Shown piece after piece: positions 49,101 through 58,630 of a stretch of 64,000 bases of DNA. Under the pieces are notes generated by a model. It ran no database searches. It worked only from the letters and a program-made list of their open reading frames with translations, and had not been told where the DNA came from. The stretch spans positions 54,149,366-54,213,365 of the forward strand of contig CM037871.1 of NCBI GenBank assembly GCA_021292105.1. The letters run 5' to 3'. The DNA comes from Anadara kagoshimensis. Lineage: Eukaryota > Mollusca > Bivalvia > Arcoida > Arcidae. Position 1 is the first letter of the stretch; the number at the start of each line of letters is the position of its first letter. The position numbers were made by a program, and so were the translations under genes.

Positions 49101-52100
49101 AAGTGAATTTTCCTTGCCGTTGGCCTTTACTGATTCACCTGGTATCAGTATAATGGACTGGGAGAGTGGTACGCTTGTCTGCGGCGTACTGACTCTGTGA
49201 GCTAGCACGTTAAAGTCGCCCTGAGTGCGCGCTAGTACAAGGCAGACCATACAACACACTCGCACTTCACATGCATACACAAAATTGTTATAGATTAATC
49301 CATATAGATTAATTAAATAGTTCTCGTCGCGAATAGCTGAACAATTGCTGATGCGACGTTAAGCAACATTCAACCAACCATTCAACCAACCAGCTTACAA
49401 TATTTTAATATTCATGCCTATACAAAAAGTTTATAGTTTATGAGATAATTAACCATGTAAGTATTCATTCAATTCTATGACCTTGACCTTTCAACCCATG
49501 ACCTTCAATCATATATCAAATTGATCGTTAGGCCAATACCTATAATATTCTAATATACATGCCTATACAAAACGTTTATAGTTTTTGAGATAATTAACCA
49601 TTTAAGTATTCATTCGCATCTATGACCTTGAGCTTTGAACCTATGACCTTCAATCATATATCAAAATGATCGTTGTGCAAATGCCTATAATATTCTAAAA
49701 ACAAGAGGCCCATGGGCCTGATACGCTCACCTGATAACTAATGGCTAGCTGATAGATTTATAGAAAACATAAATACTAAACTGCAATGACTTTTTTCTTT
49801 ACATCATGATAACCGTTGTATCAATACCTACAACATTCTAGTATACATGCCTATACAAAAAGTTTATAGTTTTCAAGATAATTAACCATTTCAGTATTGT
49901 TTCACATCTGTGACCTTGACCTTTGAACCCATGACCTTTTTCTTTATATCAAAATGAGCGTTGTATCAATACCTACAACATTCTAATATACATGCCTATA
50001 CAAAAAGTTTATAGTTTTTGAGATAATTAAACATTTCGGTATTGTTTCGCATATGTGACCTTGACCTTTAAATCCATAACCTTTTTCTATACATCAAAAT
50101 GATTGTTGTATCTGTATCTACAACATTCTAATATACATGCCTATACAAAAAGTTTATAGTTTTCAAGATAATTAACAATTTCAGTATTGTTTTGCATCTG
50201 TGACCTTGACCTTTGAACCCATGACCTTTTTCTATACATCAGAATGATTGTTGTATCTATACCTACAACATTCTAATATACATGCCTATACAAAATGTTT
50301 ATAGTTTTCGAGATAATTAACCATTTCGGTATTGTTTCGCATCTGTGACCTTGACCTTTGAACCCATGACTTTTTTCTATACATCAAAATGATTATTGTA
50401 TCAATACCTACAACATTCTAATATACATGCCTATACAAAAAGTTTATAGTTTTCGAGATAATTAACCATTTCAGTATTGTTTCACATCTGTGACCTTGAC
50501 CTTTGAACCCATGACCTTTTTCTATACATCAAAATGATTGTTGTATCAATACCTACAACATTCTAATATACATGCCTATACAAAATGTTTATAGTTTTCG
50601 AGATAATTAACCATTTCGGTATTGTTTCACATCTGTGACCTTGACCTTTGAACCCATGACCTTTTTCTATACATCAAAATGATCGTTGTAGCAATACCTA
50701 CAACATTCTAATATACATGCCTATACAAAAAGTTTATAGTTTTCGAGATAATTAACAATTTCAGTATTGTTTCACATCTGTGACCTTGACCTTTGAACCC
50801 ATGACCTTTTTCTATGCATCAAAATGATCGTTGTATCAATACCTACAACATTCTAATATACATGCCTATACAAAATGTTTATAGTTTTCGAGATAATAAA
50901 CCATTTTGGTATTGTTTCGCATCTGTGACCTTGACCTTTAAACCCATGACCTTTTTCTATACATCAAAATGATTGTTGTATCAATACATACAACATTTTA
51001 ATTTACATGCCTATACAAAATGTTTATAGTTTTCGAGATAATTAACCATTTTGGTATTGTTTCGCATCTGTGACCTTGACCTTCGAACCCATGACCTTTT
51101 TCTATATATCAAAATGATGGATGTATCAATACCTACAACATTCTAATATACATGCCTAGACAAAAAGTTTATAGTTTTCGAGATAATTAACAATTTCGGT
51201 ATTGTTTTGCATCTGTGACCTTGACCTTTGAACCCATGACCTTTTTCTATACATCAAAATGATCGTTGTATCAATACCTACAACATTCTAATATACATGC
51301 CTATACAAAAAGTTTATAGTTTTCGAGATAATAATTATAATCAGAGGTAAAAAAAATTAGGTCACGACCTTCACAATTGACCTTGACCTCATTTTAAAGA
51401 TACTAACAAGAAGATGTCAAAACTGAAAACCCCATGTCATTATCTGGTCAAATAGTCAAGTTATAACAATTTGAAGCTATTTACGATTTTTTTCAAAATT
51501 AAACGCAAAAACGCGTAACCTATTTTTTATCCGAATTTCATAAAATGAACAAACTATAGGCTTAAGACACTAGAGAAGCCAAATATCACATCAGATTTTT
51601 TCTCCAATCAGTACTTTCGGAGAAGAAGATTTTTTAAGATTTTTGCACCCCTAGGTCACCTTGACCTAGTTATGGTAGCCATGGCAACGCCACGAACAAA
51701 TCTGAATTGCACCGGCCCATATATACTTCTGACAAAGTTTCATTAAAAACTGTCCATAGTTTCAGAGGAGAAGTCGAAAATAGGTGTTAACGACGCACAC
51801 ACGCACACACGCACACCACGCACAAACACACGCTGCGCTATGCCATAAGCTCACATGACCTTCGGTCAGGTGAGCTAAAAAGTTTATAGTTTTTGAGATA
51901 AATAATCATTTCAAAACTTGTTCACATCTGTGACATTGACCTTTGAACCCATAACCTTCATTCATATATCAAAATGGTTGTTAGGCTAATACCTACAATA
52001 TTCAAATATACATGCCTATACAAAAAGTCTATAGTTTTTGAGATAAATAATCATTTCAGTACTTGTTTACATCTGTGACCTTGACCTTTGAACTCATGAC

Positions 52101-53394
52101 CTTTATTTATATAACAAAATGACCATTGGGCCATTACCTACAATATTCTAATGTACATGCCTATACAAAAAGTTCATAGTTTTGCAGATAATTAACTATT
52201 TTGGTAAACTTGTACGTCACGTCTGTGACCTTGACCTTTGAACCCATGACCTTAATCAATATATCAAAATGATTGTCATGTCAATACCTACAATTCACCA
52301 AAAATCCTACGTCATTATCACCAGAAATGTTTAAAAAATAGCACTTTTTATCAAAGGTCAAAAACTGGGACATGACCTTGACCTTTGACCTTGACATCAA
52401 TCGGAAGAAAATCACAAGACAAGATCAACAGTGAAAACTCCATACAATTATCTTCAGCCATTATGAAGTTATAACAATAAATGTCCCATTTTAAAAATTA
52501 CATAATTTTACGTAAAAAAACGCGTAACCTATTTTTCGTCCAATTTTCATGAAAAACACGATTTTAGTGTATCTAGGTATCCTAAATCCAAAAACCTAAT
52601 CAAAATTTGCCTGCACCTTTTGGTTTCAGAGAAGAAGATTTTTTTGGCTATTTATAGTAATGGCAGCCATATTGTTGGGCGTGGTCAAACCCCGAACACA
52701 ATTTTGAAAGCCTGTTACCCAGGCATAATAATCACCAAGTTTCATCAAATTTGGCTCAGTAGTTTTGGAGGAGATGATTAAAAATGTAAAGTTTACGCAC
52801 GACGCACGACGGACGACGGACGGTGATAGATAGCAATAGCTCATCTGAGCCTTTCAGCTCAGATGAGCTAAAAAACCGGTCGATGCTCACAGAGATTCGA
52901 TAAAATAACTTTTATGACCACCACCGGATATGCTCAAAAAATTCATTTTGGAAACGATTTTTCGGGGGAACAAATAAACAAAGTTTCATTAAGTAGATTG
53001 ACTTATAGTTCAGACCTGTCGAAAGTCTAACACTAAGTTAATAAATCAACAGTTTATCTCGGTCTCTCGCTAGCTGTATCGCCAAAGCTTTTTTTCGCAG
53101 CTGCTATATATATCTCAGCTGTTTTATCTGCCAATTCAGTCACTCGATAGCCAAGCTTCGACTCCTTTACGATATTTAAGTGTTAAACTTTCGACAGGTC
53201 TGTACGTTATACATCTCACCACATCGTGGGTAGGTCATAAGTATAACATCTTCTGGTCGGACTTTCAACTTCTTCACTTTATCCATATGGTCCTTGACAT
53301 TGCCAGGAACAATTGGCGGGAACTTATGACCATTATAAATCTTTATGTTTTGAGTTTTGCCGTCAGCGTCTGTGATCGTTATAGTTTCAGCCAT
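40197..53394 (-). CDS. Cytosolic sulfotransferase (SULT-like), five exons, complete
   Basis: Exons: 53220-53394 (ATG at 53394), 47876-48211, 45683-45783, 44911-45091 and 40197-40309 (stop TAA). Phases agree throughout, giving 906 nt or 301 aa, the normal size for a soluble sulfotransferase that moves sulfate from PAPS to a hydroxyl or amine. Seen in the protein are the 5'-phosphosulfate loop TYPRCGLHW (54-62; family consensus is nearer TYPKSGTTW, so RCGLH is unusual), the catalytic His in [10 protein letters not shown] (H107), the 3'-phosphate site [12 protein letters not shown] with R129 and S137, and the C-terminal PAPS/dimer motif [12 protein letters not shown] (263-274). No signal peptide is seen. 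The upstream in-frame ATG at 53460 is less likely because sequence similarity to the family begins after 53394. Introns carry a Helitron/SINE nest (intron 1), a Harbinger-like element (intron 2) and a virus-like TIR element (intron 4). Exon 4 has five tandem junction copies. The acceptor substrate cannot be told. Confidence 0.93.
41119..41904 (-). CDS. Zinc-finger protein of the TIR element, unknown function
   Basis: This is an intact frame of 261 codons; a start at the Met of MASCDDCG (residue 24) is more likely than the first Met, which overlaps the preceding frame. A C2HC-type finger (C27, C30, H43, C48) is followed by three short repeats of the type YAELxTLxPPDYY (about residues 58-103), a basic KRK/KKMK segment that could be a nuclear signal, a lysine/glutamate-rich helical region, a conserved-looking hydrophobic stretch ([19 protein letters not shown]), and an acidic Glu/Asp tail. 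The finger resembles the one at the start of the neighbouring ATPase frame, suggesting shared origin. I do not recognise the family. Confidence 0.7.
   Translation of the reverse strand: MYRCRCVDVSHSSEDYQSEQTCDMASCDDCGTMFADHHDLQRHVKRWCPEKNDAEKGYAELRTLNPPDYYPSRKYAELKTLQPPDYYQHEQYADLKTLSPPNNTKRKADNLPERSSKKMKWGENRENEAFEDLVDVSKRQTKTLWDEKMRKYTENGISEKEAKEKAERKLKSEDLKALVDNYIVIIKYIVRLKNGMLHRKVMEKVQQYAEGYDWLKAIRMAVGKYKHQLETFLEKDEENGSETETEGEEEETGDDKDEEVE
41883..42892 (-). pseudogene. Zinc-finger/poly-Q-P/P-loop packaging-type ATPase of the TIR element, frameshifted
   Basis: The first frame (42892 to 42164) starts with a C2H2 finger (C8, C11, H24, H29). A 75-residue Gln/Pro-only tract follows, encoded by CAG/CAA and CCN codons (about 42577-42802), then a P-loop domain with Walker A GPTSCGKT (118-125) and a Walker B-like strand ending in LDD (about 193-196). 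After GSHH (about residue 215) a small indel near 42250 shifts the frame. The downstream part of the domain continues in the frame that is open from 42161 to 41883, including LARQMYP. The fold resembles FtsK/HerA-A32 genome-packaging ATPases of Maverick-like elements and DNA viruses. As it stands the protein is broken, unless the frame change is programmed or an error. Confidence 0.7.
43775..44100 (+). repeat. tRNA-derived SINE (family 2), most complete copy
   Basis: The head carries a box-A-like TAGTAGAGTGCTTGAG and box B GATTCGATCCC (about 43808-43820). The body is GGGTCTGACCCAAAACTTGA, GTGGGTAGTGACTGTTC, AAAGTCATGGTTCC and CACGATAAAGAACACTGC, ending near ATTACTCAACTCAAC. A fragment of the TACAG MITE follows to about 44170. 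Confidence 0.65.
44536..44909 (-). repeat. Five 74-bp tandem copies of the sulfotransferase exon 4 end plus donor
   Basis: The period is exactly 74 bp (unit marks at 44540, 44614, 44688, 44762 and 44836; the true exon at 44910). In the transcript sense each unit holds about 57 exon-like bases (encoding [19 protein letters not shown]) and a donor GTGAAC or GTAAAA. The units are highly similar to one another and slightly diverged from the true exon (for example ACGCACTTCTCA for ACTGACTTCACA). Reading past the true donor meets TGA at once (GTAAAAACATATTATGA), so use of a downstream donor would truncate the protein. Confidence 0.92.
45645..45683. promoter_or_regulatory. AT-rich hairpin overlapping the sulfotransferase exon 3 donor
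   Basis: TACAGTGTATATATATAG and its near inverse ATATATATATCATACTGTA can pair. The paired segment includes the GTACAG splice donor of exon 3 on the minus strand. Confidence 0.35.
45917..47467. mobile_element. Harbinger/PIF-like element with TTA target duplication
   Basis: Terminal inverted repeats AGCCCCATTTATACGGCGAG (left) and the exact inverse (right, ending at 47467) extend inward for roughly 60-70 bp with gaps. They are flanked on both sides by TTA (45914-45916 and 47468-47470), the target duplication typical of PIF/Harbinger. A minus-strand frame inside (46474-46794) and the overlapping frame with [16 protein letters not shown] may be remnants of coding sequence, but I cannot name a transposase domain. 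Located in sulfotransferase intron 2. Confidence 0.7.
48988..49392 (+). mobile_element. 405-bp tRNA-derived SINE with 15-bp target duplication
   Basis: A tRNA-like head carries box A TGGCCTAATGGA (48998-49009) and box B GAGTTCGAGTCC (49050-49061). An unrelated body follows, ending GCGACGTTAAGCAACATTC and a CAACCA-rich tail. The 15-bp target GCTTACAATATTTTA is present on both sides (48973-48987 and 49393-49407), direct evidence of retrotransposition into the Helitron-like array. The head resembles tRNA-Arg most, but the anticodon arm is disturbed. Confidence 0.85.
49697..51878 (+). mobile_element. Inner Helitron-like element with about eleven ~146-bp core units
   Basis: The 5' end is AACAAGAGGCCCATGGGCC. 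From about 49800 to 51330 a tandem array of ~145-146-bp units repeats the words ACCTACAACATTCTAATATA, TTTATAGTTTTCGAGATAAT and TGTGACCTTGACCTTTGAAC. The 3' part holds a CA-rich run (about 51795-51830) and ends with a TGACC-TTC-GGTCA hairpin and GTGAGCTAA at 51878. It is inserted in the outer element. Confidence 0.65.
53005..53207. mobile_element. MITE, TACAG family, at the sulfotransferase exon 1 donor
   Basis: The termini CAGACCTGTCGAAAGTCTAA (53011) and the inverse ending at 53202 bound about 190 bp with TATCTCAGCTGTTTTATCTG inside. The right end lies about 13-18 nt from the exon 1 donor (53219). Confidence 0.65.
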
Positions 53395-53399
53395 GTCGC

Positions 53400-56300
53400 C
53401 TAAATTATAGTAAATAAAGTTCAATGGCAATTTGAGTCTGGTCTGATTCTTATCGTTCATGAAAACTAAGCGTCATTTCTCTGGTGAATGTTCAATTGTA
53501 TTACTTAATTTGCCAGTTTTCAATAGTTTTGTTCTGTTTTTTTGGGTTGTGATTTTTACATTGATTGGTATGTTTTTGTTTGATTTCATTATCTACTGTA
53601 ATATGGGGTTAAGTTACGCTTTTGCTGGTATGACTGAATGAATAGAAAGGTTATTTCTCGTGACGTTTAACTGTCCAGACAATTTCCAATTGTGCAGTCA
53701 GATTTAGTCAGTCTAACTGTCCAGACAATTTCCAAACATGCAGTCAGATTCAGTCAGATGTGAACCTTTGGTTCAGTAATGAATTTTATAATAATGTTGA
53801 CAACACATTAACACGCTCGGTCATACAGGCTATTGATTTCGCTCATGATTCTAAAATAATAAATTTACGAATCGAACTGTTTCTTACTTAAACGTCTATA
53901 CCGTAAATTAAAAAAACATAGCACTGCAGTGCTGTTGTACGGCGTAGTTGGGAAAATGGAGTTGGGCCGGTCTATGAAATATATAACCGAAAATCCTCTG
54001 GGGAGGGAAGGAGTCGATTGATGCATAGTCAGACGGATGATGTTTTTGGAAAAGAAACAATTATCAAACCATGTATTGTTATGTAAAAACGAGAGAGAAA
54101 ATAATAATTCCATAAATATATGAAAAATATTATCAGTAAATAACATTTAGTGAAGTTTTAGAAATTGTTTCTGATCGTTGTTTTAATTTGTCATTTTGGA
54201 TAGAGCCTGAGAAAGTAGAGATTTGCAAACCCGACCGCCGCTACTGAGGGGTTCATTCTAGCGTTGTATGCAACTGAGTTATTTGTTGTCAAGTCTGGTA
54301 TTTAATAAACTGCTGGTTATCCCGTTTCGTAGGACGCAAACTTCCCGGACTACTTTTTATTGCTGTCTACGAGATTAGTTCGCCGGCCTGCACAAATTAT
54401 TTTACTCACCCTGCCGCGAGACATGTTAATAAATTCTGAAAATTCATTCCTGATTCCATATGTCAGCAAATGCATTACACATCTCAAATTCATATCTCAC
54501 GATAGAACGGATATATTCCTTTAAGGTTCAATTACAAGGCGCACTATTTCTCCAACGTACTGTTCCATAGTAAAGAAGCCTGATCTTAGCGGAAGCGATA
54601 GCAATGTACGCTTTCACAAAGTGAACGCCGTACAAAGTCAATCTTTAATCAAGTATACCACGTAGTTACTAATAAATATTGACATTAAAGGTCAAGCAGC
54701 AGGGTCAAACTTGACGAGCTTTATAATACTGTTATGTTTGTTATTTAATTCACGTTCCTATCCTGACAGACCGGTCATTGATAGGTTATCGGTCTAATAG
54801 GCTGTGATTATGTGTACACAGTATCGACCTATTTACATTCATTATATAATACATTACGAAAGCGTATTGGGTCCACTATTTTTAAAATTTCATATGCAGA
54901 ATTAACAGTATAATCTTTATAATCGAACACTAGATAATAAGTGGAATGGTTTGGAAAAAAACGATTTTTACAACTTTAACAAATGTTATGTTGCTGCAAA
55001 TCAAGTTACACGATATACCCACCATAGGCATGCTTAGAGGGAGGCCGGCTGCTCGAGTTGTAAATAACTAAAGTTGTCTCATATTACACCTATTGGTTCC
55101 ATCTAACTAGATGCAATTTTGGGGAAGGAGCTTTTTTTATTGTTGGGTTGTTTCGCTGTCAGTAAAAAGTTACTGAGTGATTTACTATGTTAATGAAAAA
55201 CAACCATACTAATCATGTCCGACTTTGAAACTGACAATTAGTTGAACACGTGAACTACCACCAAGGAAGTGAGACAGGGTAAGCTCGCTACACCTGTCAC
55301 ATGTGCAATCAAACTGAGTGAAAGGAACAGGGAACTATGGGACGTCAAATAGTCAGTAGAAGAGTGATAAATAACCATTTCATTATTTGTTTTTTGCTTC
55401 TGTGAACATAACCTTCATTCATTTCCATTAAAAAACCTCATATCTTTAATAAAAATCTGCCCACATCCACTAGAATTGATTCGTAAACTTTATTTTAAAT
55501 TTTGTTTAGCCGTCGCCACAACAAAAACCGTTTTGCCGGGAGGATATAATAATGGTCATTAAAATGCATTATTTAGAGGTTTTTTTGAAGAAAAAAATAA
55601 AAAATAGAAAATGATCGAAGGTTTAAGTAACATATATAGCGACACTAAAATTCAAATATAGAATTCGTTCATCTGCTTATTCCTATTTTATCCCCTTAAC
55701 GTATAAGAAACAGATCTTCTTACTAAATTAAATCTTACTGTTTGTGTCCTGTTTTAACTCTTCTTCTTGGCGGCGGGTTAATGATCCTTTATCAAGTATG
55801 TTCTATAAATATATACGAGGTCAGTTTAGGTCAACAAAGATGTATCTAGGCCAGTCATTGTAAACGTTGGTGTATAGGCAAACAACTTTGACCTGTCCGC
55901 TTGACCTTAAATTCGCTTGAAGAATATTCATACAGGATGCTCCACTTAATAAATGGATGTTATGACGTGTCTACTTTCTGAAGTGAGTATCATGTCATGA
56001 TGTAGTTAACGAAATGAACACCTGCTGGGGCGCGTTTCACGAAACATACTTAGGAAAAAGTTCTTTCCTAAGTATGACTTAGGAACTTTTTTTCTTTAGT
56101 CCGTTTCACGAAACCGTCCTAAATTAAGGAATGTTCGTAACTATTTTCAAAACTTAGAATAGGTAAATAGTTGACTTAGGAAAGAAATTAACATGGCGGC
56201 TGCCTATGTCTGTATGTTGCGTCGACGACAGGTTCGTTAGAAGCGTAATTTATGAGACATAAACAACTAAACTGGTAATTTTATTTCTTTGATAATATAC

Positions 56301-56825
56301 CCGGGTCTATATTATACAAATGTTAGTAGTCAGTGAATACTCAAACGCAATATATTTATATATATCCGTATGACACGCTGTGTTTTAATCACACGTTAAA
56401 TAAACGCGCATTTAAATAGGGAATTTTATTCTCGAAATTATGCTCGCTTCGCTATTTGGATTCATGATATGACCACGCCCGAGCTCGGGTTTTATATGTC
56501 TCTGCTTGCATATAAAGACCATATGTGGCAGCCTGTAAATAATATATAATATATTTAATTAAGGTTTAATTTAGGTAATTATGTTAATTTTAATATATCA
56601 TCTCTCTTTTAGGTCATAAATTTTATTTTTATTATTCACTTGTAGGTTAAAGTTCATGGTTTTGTTCTTGTATTGTGTTATGTGTTGCCTTTACTTTTGT
56701 ACTGTACTGTATATGTAGTCTTGTGTAATGTTTTGTAACGTGGAGTTATCTTTCTTTTTAACCTCTGACCTGACTATTATACTCTATCCGCCTGTTTTTA
56801 TTTACTTCACTCACACTCATGTGCA
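53400..56825. other. Intergenic upstream of the sulfotransferase, repeats only
   Basis: It holds a partial family A copy in minus orientation (about 53470-53590), a 45-bp direct duplication around 53665-53745 (CAGACAATTTCC), another family A copy at 55195-55365, a single arm of the fold-back MITE at 55875-55910, and a duplicated CGTTTCACGAAAC word at about 56033 and 56102. No gene is recognisable. Confidence 0.45.
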
Positions 56826-56833
56826 AGTTGGTT

Positions 56834-56866
56834 CCGGTGGTATTCAATAAATCCCCCTATTGGCAT
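56834..56866 (-). pseudogene. Orphan fragment of sulfotransferase exon 3
   Basis: On the minus strand this encodes [11 protein letters not shown], matching [11 protein letters not shown] at the start of the real exon 3 (45783 downward). The nucleotide match is about 29 of 33. Sequence on both sides is unrelated, so this is a leftover of a duplicated sulfotransferase gene or a captured exon piece. Confidence 0.6.
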
Positions 56867-57036
56867 TGAGAGAGAGAGCGCGCAAAATAATGTTACTTTT
56901 ATTTACCATTCAGGCGCAAAACACGAAGGGAGAAAATAAGTAACCAGCGTTTCCATTTCCGATTGTCCGACACGGTAATGGATTCATGCCTTATTTCAAT
57001 ATACATGTATATTTTATGACTGTGTAATTTTTCTCT

Positions 57037-57120
57037 TTGAATTTAATTATAAGATACATTCAAAAAGTGGTATATGTTGACAATAACCACTTTTTGAATG
57101 TATTTTATGATTAAATTAAA
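57037..57120. repeat. Hairpin element, 34-bp imperfect arms
   Basis: The core arms ATACATTCAAAAAGTGGT and ACCACTTTTTGAATGTAT are perfect inverses, and the pairing extends outward with mismatches. A related arm lies near 47165-47205 (AATGTATTTTATGATAAAAT). Confidence 0.7.
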
Positions 57121-57289
57121 AAGTAGTATATGACAACTGTATACAAAATTGCACTACATTCATAAGATGTTGAATGTTTTTCTTCTAAAGTTCAGTACCG
57201 TGCTGTAATTCAATACTTGAATAAAACAGGCAAGGAAATTACATGGCAAGTTATTCTATGTTTATAGGTCTTTTGCACCATATTATGGT

Positions 57290-57500
57290 CAGGTTAAATT
57301 CTGGCTAGATAAAGCTAGAGATGTCGACGTCCATTGGATGCCACCGACGAAGAAATGTGTAAAAACTGGGTTCGAGATCTGGTAGGCGAATTCAGGTGGA
57401 AGAAATAGCACAGGGATTAGATATTTCACATGGTAGCTTACATGATCGTTAAGATATTTGCAAGCTAATAGTCCCTTGGGTGGCAACCAGGGTATCGGTT
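57290..57500 (+). pseudogene. Decayed mariner-like transposase HTH fragment
   Basis: One frame reads VEEIAQGLDISHGSLHD, the helix-turn-helix signature of mariner transposases. A degraded upstream basic part and, after a stop, a downstream ICKLIVPWV resembling the (K)VCARWVP stretch flank it. Frameshifts and stops are frequent, and no DDE/D part is seen. Confidence 0.45.
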
Positions 57501-58052
57501 GTTGAAGTGTTGTAGGTCAAATTAGGTGACTGTCGAGGAGACAAAGGTCCATTATTTTAGCCAGAGAATAAAGCTTAAAGTTGTCAGTGGGTAGGGCCTG
57601 GATCCTCGAGGCCAAAGAAGTTCAAGACGCAACCATCTGCTGGCAAGGTGATAACCGTAGTATTTTGGGTATCAAAAGTGTTACTAGTATATTTTGGATT
57701 TTTACCCAAAAGAAGTACAATTACTGGATAATACTAAGCAAATTTGTTGATCTAGTATATGATACTCGGTCAAGTATATAAGTTGTGATAACACAAAGAA
57801 GCAAAACATGATAGCGAAGAAACGGTGGCGAAAGAGCAAATTTAGCCCTTACAGAACATCATATATAAGTTCACTCGAAACTTAATGCTGCAACATCGCT
57901 GTACCAATTGCATAAAAAGGAACTTCGACAAATCCGTCAATATTAAGGAAAGCAGATTTTGTCTAGATATTGGAACATATTTTGATATTGCCTAGACTCG
58001 TTGGCACATATTAAAAACGGTTTTCTACAGTCAGGTTGTAGAATGAGTTTTT

Positions 58053-58540
58053 ATATACTAAGGGCGCATTTTTTTTCACTAAAACCGGTTTCAGAATTAT
58101 ACTCGGTTATAAAACTTTCCTTTTTTCACCTAACCGGTTTCAACCCAGTTTTAAACTCTAGCCAGTCTTTCCCATTTTGTAGCACCAAACTTAATGAAAT
58201 ATAGAAAACCTTGTTTAACAACAGTTCAAACGTTTGAGGGTCCATTCTGAACCTCATCATTATAGTTATGAACAGTATCATTACACGGGAAATACTGCGT
58301 CTCCTTAATGCACAAACAGCCAAAAGGGGTGTCTGTCTGTTGCCGGTAGCAAGTATGAAAACGTGTGTATCTGTGTTATCCTCGTGGTCATCCTCCATCA
58401 AATTATTGTTTTAAGAACTTGTTTCTTATGCGCCATTTTGTTTTAAACAAAAAAAACGGATCATTTTTCTAGAAACTAGTTAGAAACCGAAAAATTCAAA
58501 CTGAAACCTGTTTTAGTGAAAAAAATGCGCCCTCAGTATA
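58053..58540. mobile_element. DNA transposon remnant with AGGGCGCATTTTTTTCACTA termini
   Basis: The left TACTAAGGGCGCA.. and right ..TGCGCCCTCAGTA ends are imperfect inverted repeats of about 35 bp, including CACTAAAAC and GGTTTCAG. A minus-strand frame inside (58126-58401) has FRMDPQTFELLL, reminiscent of the start of PIF/Harbinger transposases. Target duplication is unclear. Confidence 0.55.
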
Positions 58541-58630
58541 TTACACGATCGCGAATTCTATAGAAAGTGTGACAAAACTGATAAGATGATAATTTCATGA
58601 TGACAATACCTTGAACGTTATTCTGTGATC

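Larger units (their letters stand above)
48661..52870 (+). mobile_element. Outer Helitron-like element (ACAAGAGGCCCATGGGCC to CTAA)
   Basis: It starts with ACAAGAGGCCCATGGGCC and subterminal GCTCACCTGA, and contains ~145-bp core units with TGACCTTGACCTTTGAACC. It ends with the hairpin CTGAGC-CTTTCA-GCTCAG and GATGAGCTAA at 52870. It is interrupted by a SINE (48988-49392) and by a second element of the same kind (49697-51878). It fills most of sulfotransferase intron 1. Confidence 0.65.

Noticed and set aside
53395-53460. Upstream in-frame ATG of the sulfotransferase at 53460
   Set aside because: The extra residues do not resemble the family and would lengthen the N-terminus. The ATG at 53394 gives the normal 301-aa length. 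It remains possible.
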